From Sandaracinaceae bacterium (GTDB lineage: Bacteria; Myxococcota_A; Polyangia; Polyangiales; Houyiibacteriaceae), in contig JACKEJ010000004.1 in NCBI GenBank assembly GCA_020633055.1, positions 124,001 to 188,000 on the forward strand: DNA of 64,000 bases, written 5' to 3'. Under the pieces are notes generated by a model. It had not been told where the DNA came from and made no database searches. It saw only the letters and a program-made list of their open reading frames with translations. The position numbers and the translations under genes were made by a program. Below, piece by piece: positions 46,571 to 55,926 of this stretch; positions within the stretch are counted from its first letter, which is position 1, and each line of letters starts with the position of its first letter.

Positions 46571-47509
46571 TCAGACCGACCGGTGCAAGATGGCCGGCGG
46601 CAGGATCTGCGCGTCGCGGAAGGCGTGCAGGACACGCAGGTTGATGTCCGTCTCGAAGGCCTTCTCGTAGCGCGTGTCGTTGACGTAGGCCTTGAGCCGC
46701 AGGTGGATGGCGACGTAGTTGTCGTGCAGGACCTGCTGCACCAGCACCACGACGGGCTTGGGCAGGTAGATGTGGCGGCTGCTGACGGCGGCCTCCGTGA
46801 TGATCTGCCGCGCCTTCTCCACGTCCTGGTCGAGCCCGATGTAGAAGCTCATGCCGACCTGCATGTCGAGCGCGCCGTAGTTGCCGGACGAGGTGACGTC
46901 GGTGAGGAACTTGTTGTTGGGGATGGTGACGGTGTTGTCGTCCAGCGTCTGCATGCGCACGGAGCGCAGCCCGATGGCGGTGATGTCCCCGTACTGTCCG
47001 CCGAACTCGACGCGGTCGCCCACCTGGAAGGGGCGGTCGATCATCACCATGATGCCGGCGATGAACGAGGCCACCAGGTCCTTGATGGAGAGGCCCACGG
47101 CGACGGCCACCGTGCCGCCGATGACGGCGACGATGCGCTGGTCGAGGCGCAGGCTGAGCGTGATGACCAGCACGGACGTGACCACGTAGACGATGAACTG
47201 GAAGAAGGTCTCGACCTTCTGGAAGACGAGGCGGCGCGTGGTGAACTGGTGGCTCAGGCGCTCGACCGAGTTGCGCACGAAGCGCAGCGCGACGTAGGCC
47301 GCGAACACGACGAACAGCGACGAGAGCACGCCCGTCCAGCGGATGAGCTTGGCGATGTCCTGGAGCAGCTCGGCGTCGGCGGCGCCGGGCAGCTGCTGGG
47401 CCACCGCACGGGCAGGTGGTGCGCAGACCAGGCCGAGGGCGAGCGCACCGAGCGTGCGCGTTGGGCGCTCGAGGAGACGTGGAGGATGGCGGTGTCGATC
47501 GGTCATCAT
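46571..47509 (-). CDS. MscS-family mechanosensitive channel
   Basis: 312 residues from ATG 47509, overlapping the stop of the upstream NTPase gene (ATGA). A signal peptide or first hydrophobic segment (about 18-38) is followed by two membrane helices (about 57-77 and 98-120) and the pore helix GGTVAVAVGLSIKDLVASFIAGIMVMID with the Gly/Ala packing of MscS TM3. The beta domain has the family signature RPFQVGDRVEFGGQYGDI and NTVTIPNNKFL. MscS channels release solutes under membrane tension. Coupling with a coiled-coil/NTPase membrane protein is unusual and suggests that the channel is gated or assembled by it. Confidence 0.92.
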   Translation of the reverse strand: MMTDRHRHPPRLLERPTRTLGALALGLVCAPPARAVAQQLPGAADAELLQDIAKLIRWTGVLSSLFVVFAAYVALRFVRNSVERLSHQFTTRRLVFQKVETFFQFIVYVVTSVLVITLSLRLDQRIVAVIGGTVAVAVGLSIKDLVASFIAGIMVMIDRPFQVGDRVEFGGQYGDITAIGLRSVRMQTLDDNTVTIPNNKFLTDVTSSGNYGALDMQVGMSFYIGLDQDVEKARQIITEAAVSSRHIYLPKPVVVLVQQVLHDNYVAIHLRLKAYVNDTRYEKAFETDINLRVLHAFRDAQILPPAILHRSV

Positions 47510-50500
47510 TCCACCAAGAGGTGCTTGCGGCGCAGCACGCTGGTCAGAGGGCGAAACCAGTGGAAGTCCACGCGCACGGCGTTCTCCTCGGGCACTGACT
47601 CGATGTATCCGCGGGAGAGCCCGAGCCGCAGCGCATCGGCGACGTCGGACGCAGGGAGCGCCGTGCACTGCACGATGTCGTCCGGGCGCGCGAGCTCCAG
47701 CTGCAGGACGGCGCGCAGGACGTACAGCATGGGCCCCGGCAGCAGCTCGAGGGGTTCGGCGGCAGGCTCCCGGAACAGCCGGACCAGGGGTTCGTTGGCC
47801 TCCTCCGGGTTCTCGAAGAGCGACTCCCGGAAGCAGTGCAGCGCGACCGCGGGGTTGCCCCCCGCGAAGTCCCACACGACACCGTAGAAGCCCTCCGCCT
47901 TCTGCGTGACCTCCTCGTCGACGCTCCCGTCCGGGTGCCGCGGCACGACCACGCCGTCGAAGCAGGGCTCCACGCCGGCCTCGGCGCTGCGGGCGCGGAT
48001 GAGCCGCCCGATGTCTCCCACCGACCACTTCGGCAGCTGGATCACGCGGTCGAAGAAGATGTGCTCCCCACGCGCGCGCTCGACGTACTGCCAGGCCGGC
48101 CCCTCCACGGCGAACACCCACGCGGCGTCGCCCCCCATCTCGCGCGCGTAGGTCACGAGCTGGTCGAGCTCCGCCAGTCCGCCGATGGCCGGCATGATCA
48201 TGCGGTGGAGGTCGTCGATGCAGATCGCGATGGGCCCCGCGGCGCGCACGTGGAGAGCGACGGCCGCTGGGCTGTCTTCCACGCCGAACTGCTCCGCGAG
48301 CAGGGTCACGAGCTCTGCGAAGGTGTCGGGCGAGGAGAGGCGGTACACGCGCGTGTCGCCCAGCTGGTCGGCCAGCCGGCGCAAGAACGTGGTCTTGCCC
48401 ATGCCACGCTCGCCCACGACGACGCTCAGGCTGGTCTGCTTCGCGCGCAGGAGCTCCCGCAGGGCGTCGAGCTCGGCTGGCGCGATGCCCTCGAGAGACT
48501 CGGTCGGCGCGTGAAACGGCTCGAAGCGTGCGTACACGGCACGGTCGACGGGCGTCCGCGGCGAGGTCGGGTCTTCGTCGGAGCGCAGCGCCCGCCGACG
48601 GAACAGCTGGGCGCGCAGCCGCTGGGTCAGGTCCGCGCGACCGGCGAGCGCGAGGGTCACGCGGGCGATGGACATCGCCAGCAGGTACGCTCCGCCCACG
48701 GCCGCAGCGGGATAGCCAAAGAGCTTCTTCTCACGCTCACGAGCCCAGCGTACCAAGCGGTTGGGATCGCCCTCGAGCCGCAGCGAGCGGAAGATGGAGC
48801 GCTTCCACCAGCGCAGGATGACGGCCAGCAACGGCACGGCCAGCAACCAGCAGAGGCGGATGACCCATGCGTAGATGGCGCCTCGACCCACGGCTTGTTG
48901 GGTGAGATCCAGCACGAGACCGACGCCTACCACCGCGCGCCCGATGAGGCGCAGCGACCGGAGACGCAGCTCCGCGGTGCGGCTGCGTTGGCCGAGGCCG
49001 AGGTGGTAGCGCTGGGCGAACGCGTCCAGGAGCAGGATGGCGGTCGCGCCCCCCATGGTCCAGCTCAGCACGGTCGTCAGTGTGGCCACGCCCGGCACCT
49101 CGCCCGCGCCCGTCGCGTAGACGATGGCGGCGTAGAGCAGGAGCCACTCCACCGGGCCGCGGACGCGACGCAGGTAGAACATCATGCCCTCTTCGCCGAG
49201 CCCCTGCAGCACCGCCTCCCCGTGCTTGCGCCACCACCGGAAGCCCAAGAAGAGGAGCAGGACCTTGAACACCAAGAGCCCCGCGTGGAGCGCCGAACTC
49301 TCCACCGCGTCCCGTGCGCCCGAGACGATGCTGGGCCACGCGAGGGAGGTGTGACGCGCCCGAAGCCCGATCTGTTCGGCCTCGCTGCGCGTCTCCGCGA
49401 CCCCCGCCGCGCCGAAGCCCGTGAACGTGTCGCGCACCTCGGGGTGGACGAGGTCGAGCAGCCGCAGGCGCGCGTGATTGAGCGCGACCGAGTCTGCGTG
49501 CAGCCCGCGCTCCATCTCCGCCTCGGCGCGTCGCACGCGGTCCTGCAGTCCCTCCCCCTCCTCGACCAGCTCGGCCCGCAAGCTGACCAGCTCGTCCGCG
49601 GCGTCGCCGAGCTCGTCGGGCAGCTCCCCGGGCAGCGGGACGCGCAGGTCGCCGCCCGTCATTCGGCTCTGCTGTTCGTGCCAGAGCTGCCGCGTGCTGC
49701 TCCAGCGCGCGTGGACGCGAGCAAGCAGCGTGCGCGCATCAGCCGCCTTGTCACCTTCCAGCAGAGAGCGGCGCTCCAGGGAAGTGACCTCGTCCAGCAG
49801 AGAGGTGACCTGCCCGTGGCGCGCCTCGTCAGCGGCCAGCTCTTCGTCGAGGTCGACCAGACGCCGGGCCTGTCGCTCGCGAACGCCTAGCAAGCCAGCG
49901 CGGGCCTCGGCCACGCGACGGAGCGCAGCCGAGCGCGCACGGCGGGCCTCCTCCAGCGCTGCCTCGCGCGCGTCCACGGCGTCATGCACCTCGGTGGCCG
50001 CGGCGCTCCGCCGCGCGGCGGCGGCCTCGGCCTCGGCGCGGGCCCGCTCGGCCTCTCGGTGAGCTTGCTGCCGAGCGCGATGCACGCTCGCGAGCTCTGC
50101 CTTGCGCGCAGACGACAGCTCCAAGTACGCGCGCCGGGCGCGATCGAACCCCAGCTCCGCCCGCGCGAGCGGGTCCGTGAGCGCGCTCGCGTCGTGATCG
50201 GCAGCGTCCGAGCCATCGCGCGCGAGGTGGGCGGCGCGGACATGCGATCCGCCGAGCTCATCGTTCGCGCTGAGGTCCAGCGTCAGCAGCGGCGCGGGGT
50301 CTACCTCGGGGTCGAGCTCGAGGCGCATGTAGGCCGTCAGCTGCTGTGCCTGCCGCTGCAGCTCCTCCACCCTGGGGCGCACGGCCGCTTCACGTGCCCG
50401 CGCCGCCTCACGCCGCGCCTCGTGTCGCGCCACGACGGCAGCGCGCTCCGACTCGGGGAGCAGGAGGAACCGCGCGAGGGCGTCCAACAGCCCATCGGCG

Positions 50501-50979
50501 GCTCGCACGACGGGATCCGGCTCACGAGCGACCGCGCGCGCCCGCGCCTGCTCCGCGCGCCTCCGGGCAGCATCGGCGAGCCCGGCCTCGGCCCGCAGGC
50601 GCTCGAGGAGCGCGAAGAAGCGCTGCCCGCCCTCGCCCACCAGATCCACGTCGTCGAGGGGCACGCGCAGCACGTCCGCCGCGGCGAATTGGGTGTCCAG
50701 CGTCCCGTCGAGGAGCGCGAGCACGCGCGCCCTGCGTGCCGTGAGCGCGGCCACCCTGGCTTCCGCGGCGGAGCTCGCGCCCTGATCCATCGCGAGCGCG
50801 GTCGCCGGCGCGGTCGTCGCGGGGTTCGTACCCGAGGGGGCACCCAGCGCGCCAGACGCTTGCGCGGACGCTTGGTCGGGCAAGGCCTGTGGCGCGCCGA
50901 CGCCGCCATCGTCCGCCACCGCCGACGACGCGCCGAACCACGCCAGCCAGAAGAAACACAAGCTCCGGTTCAGCCACAC
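47506..50979 (-). CDS. exported coiled-coil / multi-TM / P-loop NTPase protein coupled to a MscS channel
   Basis: About 1157 residues from GTG 50979, which gives a signal peptide (MWLNRSLCFFWLAWFGASSAVADD); ATG 51075 or 51099 would add up to 40 residues ahead of it. Residues about 60-570 are Ala/Arg/Glu-rich and predicted as long coiled coils, like the N-terminal region of MscK/KefA. About six hydrophobic segments follow (roughly 590-790). The C-terminal 300 residues are a P-loop NTPase: Walker A VVGERGMGKTTF (about 854), Walker B IAICIDDLH (about 917), and FAGGNPAVAL, the GxP-type motif of STAND/Orc-like ATPases, then a winged-helix-like end. It overlaps the MscS gene by ATGA. An even number of membrane helices after a cleaved signal would leave the NTPase outside the cytoplasm, so topology needs testing. 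I know no described homolog system. Confidence 0.75.
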   Translation of the reverse strand: MWLNRSLCFFWLAWFGASSAVADDGGVGAPQALPDQASAQASGALGAPSGTNPATTAPATALAMDQGASSAAEARVAALTARRARVLALLDGTLDTQFAAADVLRVPLDDVDLVGEGGQRFFALLERLRAEAGLADAARRRAEQARARAVAREPDPVVRAADGLLDALARFLLLPESERAAVVARHEARREAARAREAAVRPRVEELQRQAQQLTAYMRLELDPEVDPAPLLTLDLSANDELGGSHVRAAHLARDGSDAADHDASALTDPLARAELGFDRARRAYLELSSARKAELASVHRARQQAHREAERARAEAEAAAARRSAAATEVHDAVDAREAALEEARRARSAALRRVAEARAGLLGVRERQARRLVDLDEELAADEARHGQVTSLLDEVTSLERRSLLEGDKAADARTLLARVHARWSSTRQLWHEQQSRMTGGDLRVPLPGELPDELGDAADELVSLRAELVEEGEGLQDRVRRAEAEMERGLHADSVALNHARLRLLDLVHPEVRDTFTGFGAAGVAETRSEAEQIGLRARHTSLAWPSIVSGARDAVESSALHAGLLVFKVLLLFLGFRWWRKHGEAVLQGLGEEGMMFYLRRVRGPVEWLLLYAAIVYATGAGEVPGVATLTTVLSWTMGGATAILLLDAFAQRYHLGLGQRSRTAELRLRSLRLIGRAVVGVGLVLDLTQQAVGRGAIYAWVIRLCWLLAVPLLAVILRWWKRSIFRSLRLEGDPNRLVRWAREREKKLFGYPAAAVGGAYLLAMSIARVTLALAGRADLTQRLRAQLFRRRALRSDEDPTSPRTPVDRAVYARFEPFHAPTESLEGIAPAELDALRELLRAKQTSLSVVVGERGMGKTTFLRRLADQLGDTRVYRLSSPDTFAELVTLLAEQFGVEDSPAAVALHVRAAGPIAICIDDLHRMIMPAIGGLAELDQLVTYAREMGGDAAWVFAVEGPAWQYVERARGEHIFFDRVIQLPKWSVGDIGRLIRARSAEAGVEPCFDGVVVPRHPDGSVDEEVTQKAEGFYGVVWDFAGGNPAVALHCFRESLFENPEEANEPLVRLFREPAAEPLELLPGPMLYVLRAVLQLELARPDDIVQCTALPASDVADALRLGLSRGYIESVPEENAVRVDFHWFRPLTSVLRRKHLLVE

Positions 50980-51331
50980 CGCCTTCCGCGTGCTTAGCCC
51001 AGGGTCCTCGGCCCGCACGCACGACCTACCGCGTGTCGAACTTGTCCGAGGGGTAGTCGTCGAGTCGTGGTTCATGGTGAGCCTGATGGGGTCACGCAAC
51101 GGTCGCCCTCTTGCAGTCGATTCGGCGCGCTGTCAGCGGCCCGTAGAAGCCGATGGTGCGTGCCGCGGACCACGGTCGCAAGCACGAGTTCCGGCGCCCG
51201 TCGCGCGGCCCGGCAGGCCACGGATGGCGCCGCGTGCGGGCGTTCGAACGAGCGAGGGCTTCCGCCGATCCCAGATCGTGCTCTTTGGTTGGGGGGCGTG
51301 TCCGAGCGCGCCGTTGCTGCTAGGGAGCGCC
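50980..51331. other. divergent intergenic region
   Basis: A 352-base gap between the divergent NTPase and rlmKL genes. It includes the alternative upstream starts of the NTPase gene (51075, 51099) and probably both promoters. I see no hairpin, repeat or RNA gene in it; an AGGGAG Shine-Dalgarno lies at its right end before rlmKL. Confidence 0.5.
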
Positions 51332-53752
51332 ATGGACTTCATCGCCACGTGCGCCCGCGGCACCGAAGACGTCTTGGCGCAGGAGCTGCGCCAAGAGCGC
51401 GTGCGCGGCGTCGCGCCGGGCGCCGGCGTGGTGCGCTTCACGGGGACCCTCGAGGACGCGTACACGGCGTGTGTGTGGTCGCGCGTGGCGAGCAAGGTGC
51501 TGCTGCCCATCGCCGAGTTCGCCGCGCCCGACGCGAACCCGGACGCGCTCTACGAGGGCGTGTCACGCATCGCGTGGCTGGACCACCTGGGCCCCGAGCA
51601 GACGCTCGCCGTGGACTGCGTCGTGTCGGGCGACCGCAAAGCGCACACGCGCTACCTGGCGCTGCGCACCAAGGACGCCATCGTCGACCAGCTGCGGGCG
51701 AGGACGGGCTCGCGTCCCGACGTGGACACCGACGCGCCGGACGTGCGCGTGCACGTCCACTTGGGGGATGGCGTGGCGTCGGTGTCCATCGACCTGGCGG
51801 GGGAGCCGCTGCACCGGCGGCACTACCGGCCGCGTGGCGCGCGGGCGCCGTTGAAGGAGAACCTCGCCGCCGCGCTGCTGCTGATGGCGGGTTGGTCGCG
51901 CGCGCGACGGGTGCTGGTGGACCCCATGTGCGGCAGCGGCACCTGGCTGATCGAGGCGGCGCGCATCGCGACCGACATGGCCCCCGCGCTGGACCGCACG
52001 CGCTTCGGCTTCACGGGCTGGCGGGGGCACGAGCCGGAGACGTTTCGTCGCGTCCAGGCCGAGGCCCAGGCGCGCGCGCGTCGGGGCCGCGAAGACGGCC
52101 ACACGCCCGTCATCGTGGGCAGCGACGTGGACGACGACGCCGTCGCGCTCGCCCGCAAGGGTGCTTCGCTCGCGGGCGTCGGGCAGCTGGTGCGCGTCGA
52201 GCGGCGCGCGCTGCGTGACGCGCGTCCTCCGCGCGAGTGGCGCGAACACCTCGCGTCGCTCGGCCAGGACGCAGGCGACCCGAGCGGAGACGCGCGCGGG
52301 CTGATCGTGGTGAACCCGCCCTACGGCGAGCGCCTGGGCGAGGGCGTGGCGCTGTATCAGGTCTACGAAGAGCTGGGAGACACGTTCAAGCAGCACTTCG
52401 GCGGGTTCGACGCGTGGGTGCTGGCGGGCAACGCGCAGCTGGTGAAGCGCGTGGGCTTGCGCGCCGCGCGCCGCATCCCGGTGTGGAACGGGCCGATCGA
52501 GTGCCGGCTGCTGCACTACCCGCTCACCGCCCGACGCACGCCGCAGCCCGAGCCTGCCGACGCGCGGAGCGCCCAGCGTGACAGCGCCGCCGACGCGCGC
52601 CGCACCGGGCGTGACCACGACGTCGACGAGCGACCGACTCCGACCAACGTGGGCGGTGAGAGGCGACCGACCGGCGATGCACCCGCGAGCGCGGAGATCG
52701 ACGCTGCACCAACGACCCCCGCCGACGCTGCCCCGCGAACGAGCCCCACGGACGGAACACCCGCTTGGCGCAAGCCCAGCGCCGAGGCGGTCATGTTCGA
52801 GAACCGCCTGCGCAAGAACCTCCGGACCATCCCCAAGTGGGCCGAGAAGCAGAGGCTCGGGTGCTACCGCGTGTACGACGCGGACATCCCCGAGTACAAC
52901 GTGGCGGTGGACGTGTTCCGCACCGAGCGCGGCCCCGCGGCACTGGTGCACGAGTACGGCGCGCCACGCCACGTGTCCGAGGCGGACGCGGAGCGGCGCC
53001 TGCGCGACGCGATGCTGGTGGTGCCCAAGGAGCTCGACATCGACCCCGAGCGCGTGCACCTGCGCGTGCGTCAGCGCAGCCGCGCGGACCAAGCGCGCCG
53101 CGGCGCCCCTGGCCAGTACGAGCGCCGCGCGCCCGCCCGTGAGATCATCGAGGTGGTGGAGGAGCAGGGGCTGCGCTTCGAGATCAACTTCGGGCAGTAC
53201 CTGGACTGCGGTCTGTTCATGGACCTGCGCGCGCTGCGCAACACGTTGCGGGAGGAGTGCCGCGACCAGTACGTGCTCAACTTGTTCGCCTACACGTGCA
53301 CGGCCAGCGTCTACGCCGCAGCGGGCGGCGCGCGCGAGGTGGTGAGCGTGGACCTGAACGCCAACTACCTCGACTGGGGCGTGCGCAACTTCGAGCTCAA
53401 TCGGCTGCCCACGCGGCCGCACCTCTTCGAGCGAGCCGACTGCCTGCGCTGGCTGAGCAGCGGGCGCGGGCGCTTCGACCGCATCCTGCTGAACCCCCCG
53501 AGCTACTCGCGCAGCAAGTCCATGCGCGGCGACTTCGACGTCACGCGCGACTACCCGGGGCTGATCGCGGACGCCGCGGCGCGCCTGTCCCCGGACGGCG
53601 TGCTGTACTTCGTGACCCACGCGCGCGGCTTCCGCATCGACAGCGAGAAGCTGCCGGGGCTCGACGTGCAGGACATCGTGAAGACCACCCTGCCGCGCGA
53701 CTTCGCGCGCAGCCCGCACCACGCCTTCCGCATCACGCGGCGCGCACCCTGA
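51332..53752 (+). CDS. rlmKL: bifunctional 23S rRNA methyltransferase RlmK/RlmL
   Basis: 806 residues from ATG 51332 (MDFIATCARGTEDVL), with AGGGAG four bases upstream; the open frame upstream is not coding. The N-terminal half is THUMP plus the RlmL methyltransferase (VDPMCGSGTWLIEAA near 198, VVNPPYGERLGEG near 326) for m2G2445. A low-complexity linker of about 75 residues (roughly 395-470), rich in Ala, Pro, Thr and Asp, follows. The C-terminal RlmK half (LNLFAYTCTASVYAAAGGA near 650, LLNPPSYSRSKSM near 722) makes m7G2069. Total length exceeds the E. coli protein (702) mainly by the linker. Confidence 0.93.
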   Translation: MDFIATCARGTEDVLAQELRQERVRGVAPGAGVVRFTGTLEDAYTACVWSRVASKVLLPIAEFAAPDANPDALYEGVSRIAWLDHLGPEQTLAVDCVVSGDRKAHTRYLALRTKDAIVDQLRARTGSRPDVDTDAPDVRVHVHLGDGVASVSIDLAGEPLHRRHYRPRGARAPLKENLAAALLLMAGWSRARRVLVDPMCGSGTWLIEAARIATDMAPALDRTRFGFTGWRGHEPETFRRVQAEAQARARRGREDGHTPVIVGSDVDDDAVALARKGASLAGVGQLVRVERRALRDARPPREWREHLASLGQDAGDPSGDARGLIVVNPPYGERLGEGVALYQVYEELGDTFKQHFGGFDAWVLAGNAQLVKRVGLRAARRIPVWNGPIECRLLHYPLTARRTPQPEPADARSAQRDSAADARRTGRDHDVDERPTPTNVGGERRPTGDAPASAEIDAAPTTPADAAPRTSPTDGTPAWRKPSAEAVMFENRLRKNLRTIPKWAEKQRLGCYRVYDADIPEYNVAVDVFRTERGPAALVHEYGAPRHVSEADAERRLRDAMLVVPKELDIDPERVHLRVRQRSRADQARRGAPGQYERRAPAREIIEVVEEQGLRFEINFGQYLDCGLFMDLRALRNTLREECRDQYVLNLFAYTCTASVYAAAGGAREVVSVDLNANYLDWGVRNFELNRLPTRPHLFERADCLRWLSSGRGRFDRILLNPPSYSRSKSMRGDFDVTRDYPGLIADAAARLSPDGVLYFVTHARGFRIDSEKLPGLDVQDIVKTTLPRDFARSPHHAFRITRRAP

Positions 53753-53832
53753 GCCCGCCGTTCGACCGTCCGCCGGCGCCACGCGTCACCTGACCGAGCG
53801 CGCGACCCCGTTCACGGCGCTGACGCCGCATG

Positions 53833-54042
53833 TCAGCTCGGCGTGCCGTGCTCACGACACGGGAACTTGCCGACCACCAGCGTGTCCCCCGAGACGGTCT
53901 GCTGGATGCGGTCGGCCGCCATGTCGCGCGTCACCACGCAGCCGCAGCCGAGCTCGATGGTCGCGCGCACGCGCTCCGTTCCGTCACTCGCGGGCGGCAG
54001 CGGGGCACAAGCGAGCAGGCGCAGCGCGCGCTGGGTGGCCAT
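53833..54042 (-). CDS. small Cys-containing protein downstream of the sulfite-oxidase-like gene
   Basis: 69 residues from ATG 54042, sharing one base with the upstream stop codon (TGATG), so it is translationally coupled. Three Cys in ELGCGCVVT and KFPCREHG and one in the N-terminal helix (LLACAPLPP); the CxC and late CxxH pattern could bind a metal or cofactor. No family recognised. Confidence 0.55.
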   Translation of the reverse strand: MATQRALRLLACAPLPPASDGTERVRATIELGCGCVVTRDMAADRIQQTVSGDTLVVGKFPCREHGTPS

Positions 54043-54749
54043 CAGCTGTAGCGGTCCTCGCGCCACGGATGGGCGCTGTTCGAGTAGCCGCGCTCCTCCC
54101 AGAAGCCCGGGCGGTCGTGCACGCGGAACTCGATCTTACGGATCCACTTGGCGCCCTTCCACGCGTACAGCTGCGGCGTGATCATGCGCACCGGGCCGCC
54201 GTGCTCACGCGGCAGCGGCTGGCCGTCCACCTCGAACGCCAGGAGCACGTCCCCCTTGAGCGCCTCCACCAGAGGTACGTTGGTGGTGTAGTGGTCGTAG
54301 GCGTGACACAGCACGTGCTCGGCGTCGTCGTGCACCCCCGCCAGCGCCGCCAGGTCGGCGAAGCGCACGCCACGCCAGCGCATGTCGTAGCGCGACCAGG
54401 TGGTGACGCAGTGGAAGTCGCTGGTGTCCTCGACGATAGGCAGCGCCATGAAGGTGGACCAGTCGAGCTCCTGTGGGTGCGCGCACGCGCCGCTCAGCTC
54501 GAGCCGCCACACGTCCTTCGACACCACGGGCTTGGTCCCGAGGTCCAGCACGGGCCAGTTGGTCACCTCGTGCTGCCCGGGAGGGAGCCGCGGCATGCCG
54601 TGGCGGTTGGGCGCCCCGGTGCCCATGGGAGCCGTGTCGGCCTGCGCGGGCGTCGCGGCCTGGCGCGCCTCGAAGCGCTCGCGGAGGCGCATGCGGGCCG
54701 CGACGATGCGGGCTTCTTTCTGCGCGGCTTGGTCGTCGGTGGAGGACAT
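54042..54749 (-). CDS. sulfite-oxidase-like molybdopterin oxidoreductase
   Basis: 235 residues from ATG 54749 (MSSTDDQ); a longer frame begins at 54785. The Mo-ligand Cys lies in SDFHCVTTWSRYDMRWRGV (about residue 115), the conserved motif of the SUOX/YedY fold. Other conserved parts are NWPVLDLGTKPVV, HAYDHYTTNVPL, DGQPLPREHGGPVRMITPQLYAWKGAKW. There is no Tat signal, so this form is cytoplasmic and lacks heme. Substrates of such short proteins are unknown. It is coupled to the small Cys protein at 54042. Confidence 0.88.
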   Translation of the reverse strand: MSSTDDQAAQKEARIVAARMRLRERFEARQAATPAQADTAPMGTGAPNRHGMPRLPPGQHEVTNWPVLDLGTKPVVSKDVWRLELSGACAHPQELDWSTFMALPIVEDTSDFHCVTTWSRYDMRWRGVRFADLAALAGVHDDAEHVLCHAYDHYTTNVPLVEALKGDVLLAFEVDGQPLPREHGGPVRMITPQLYAWKGAKWIRKIEFRVHDRPGFWEERGYSNSAHPWREDRYS

Positions 54750-54898
54750 CGGAGCGAGTGTATCGCGCCAGCCGCAGGTCACCACGCGTTCGCACGTTCG
54801 GGCTGGGCGTCCGTCGAGTCGATCACGGGGCCTAGCGGCGCGCGCGTGTGGGCTGCTCGCACCCTAGTGGCGCTCTGCTACATCCGCGGGACGCCAGC

Positions 54899-55768
54899 AT
54901 GACCGGTCGAGAACAGCCACGCCCCGCGCTCGACGGCGCGACCCGCGTCGAGTGGGTCGCCGTCGCGCTCTTGGCGGGCGTCGCTCTGCCGCTCGCCCCG
55001 GACACGGGCCTCGGCCCGTACGGCGCGATCAACCTCCAGAGCATGACGCGCGTGGTGCTCGTCGTGCTTTGCATCGGCGCGGCGGGCTTCTACGCGCAGC
55101 GCTTCCTGGGGGAGCGCTACGGGCTCCTGGTCGCGGGGTTCGCGGCGGGATTCGTCTCCAGCTCGGCCACCATCGCGTCCATGGGTCTGCGCGCCAAGGC
55201 CGACCCGAGCACCCGCAATTCGGCCGTGGCGGGAGGGCTGGCGTCGAGCATCGCCACGGTGGTGTTCTACGTGCTGATCGTGGCGGCGGTGGATCCGCTG
55301 CTCGTCCGGCACCTGGCGCTTCCGCTCGGGTTCGCGGGGGTCGCTGCCGTGGCGGTCACGCTCGTGTATGCGCGCGCGGCAGGGCGGGTGCCTCACGAGG
55401 AGTCCCCTGGGCGCGCGTTCCAGTGGCTGCCCGCGCTGGCGGTCGGAGGCGCGAGCGCTGCGCTTGCCATGGTGGGCGCCGCGCTGCGCGAGCGGACGGG
55501 CGAAGCGAGCATGGTCGTGGTCTCCGCCGTGGCGGGCTTGGTGGACGCGCACGCGACGTCCGCCTCCGTCGCCACACTCCACCATGAAGGACAGCTGGAC
55601 GCCCCGACGGCGACGCTCGCGGTGGTGGTGGCGCTCTCCGTGAACACCGTCACGAAGATGGTCATGGCCTTCGTGTCGCGGGAGCGTGACTTCGCGCTGC
55701 GCCTCTCGGCGGGGGTCCTGGCCATCGCGCTGGCCGCGTGGCTGGGCATGGCCGCCTCGCTGCGCTGA
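54899..55768 (+). CDS. DUF4010 membrane protein (MgtC-type C-terminal domain)
   Basis: 289 residues from ATG 54899. About seven or eight hydrophobic segments. The DUF4010 signature GFVSSSATIASMGLRAKADPS (about 95-115) is present and the C-terminal half has AVAGLVDAHATSASVATL. In longer relatives this domain is preceded by an MgtC-like region, absent here. Function unknown; the family is linked to magnesium or membrane-potential homeostasis only by its MgtC neighbour domain. It faces away from the sulfite-oxidase-like gene. Confidence 0.78.
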   Translation: MTGREQPRPALDGATRVEWVAVALLAGVALPLAPDTGLGPYGAINLQSMTRVVLVVLCIGAAGFYAQRFLGERYGLLVAGFAAGFVSSSATIASMGLRAKADPSTRNSAVAGGLASSIATVVFYVLIVAAVDPLLVRHLALPLGFAGVAAVAVTLVYARAAGRVPHEESPGRAFQWLPALAVGGASAALAMVGAALRERTGEASMVVVSAVAGLVDAHATSASVATLHHEGQLDAPTATLAVVVALSVNTVTKMVMAFVSRERDFALRLSAGVLAIALAAWLGMAASLR

Positions 55769-55904
55769 GCGCGCCGGTCCGCCCGCCATCGGTCGACGAC
55801 AACGACGTACGCGTGTGAGCGTGGTGCCCAACGGCGCGCGACGCTGGCCGAGCGCAGCGGGTGACGCACGGTGAAGCGCGACAGCGCCGTCTTGCGTTGA
55901 TAGG

Positions 55905-55918
55905 ATTACGATCATAAT
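55905..55918. promoter_or_regulatory. palindrome and promoter of the TetR-molybdoenzyme pair
   Basis: ATTACGATCATAAT is a 14-bp palindrome with one mismatch. A -35 (TTGCGT, 55892-55897) and a -10 (TAATAT, 55915-55920) with 17-base spacing overlap it, so a bound repressor would block transcription. The start codon at 55927 is only six bases after the -10, so the message is probably leaderless. Confidence 0.5.
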
Positions 55919-55926
55919 ATTCTCAC

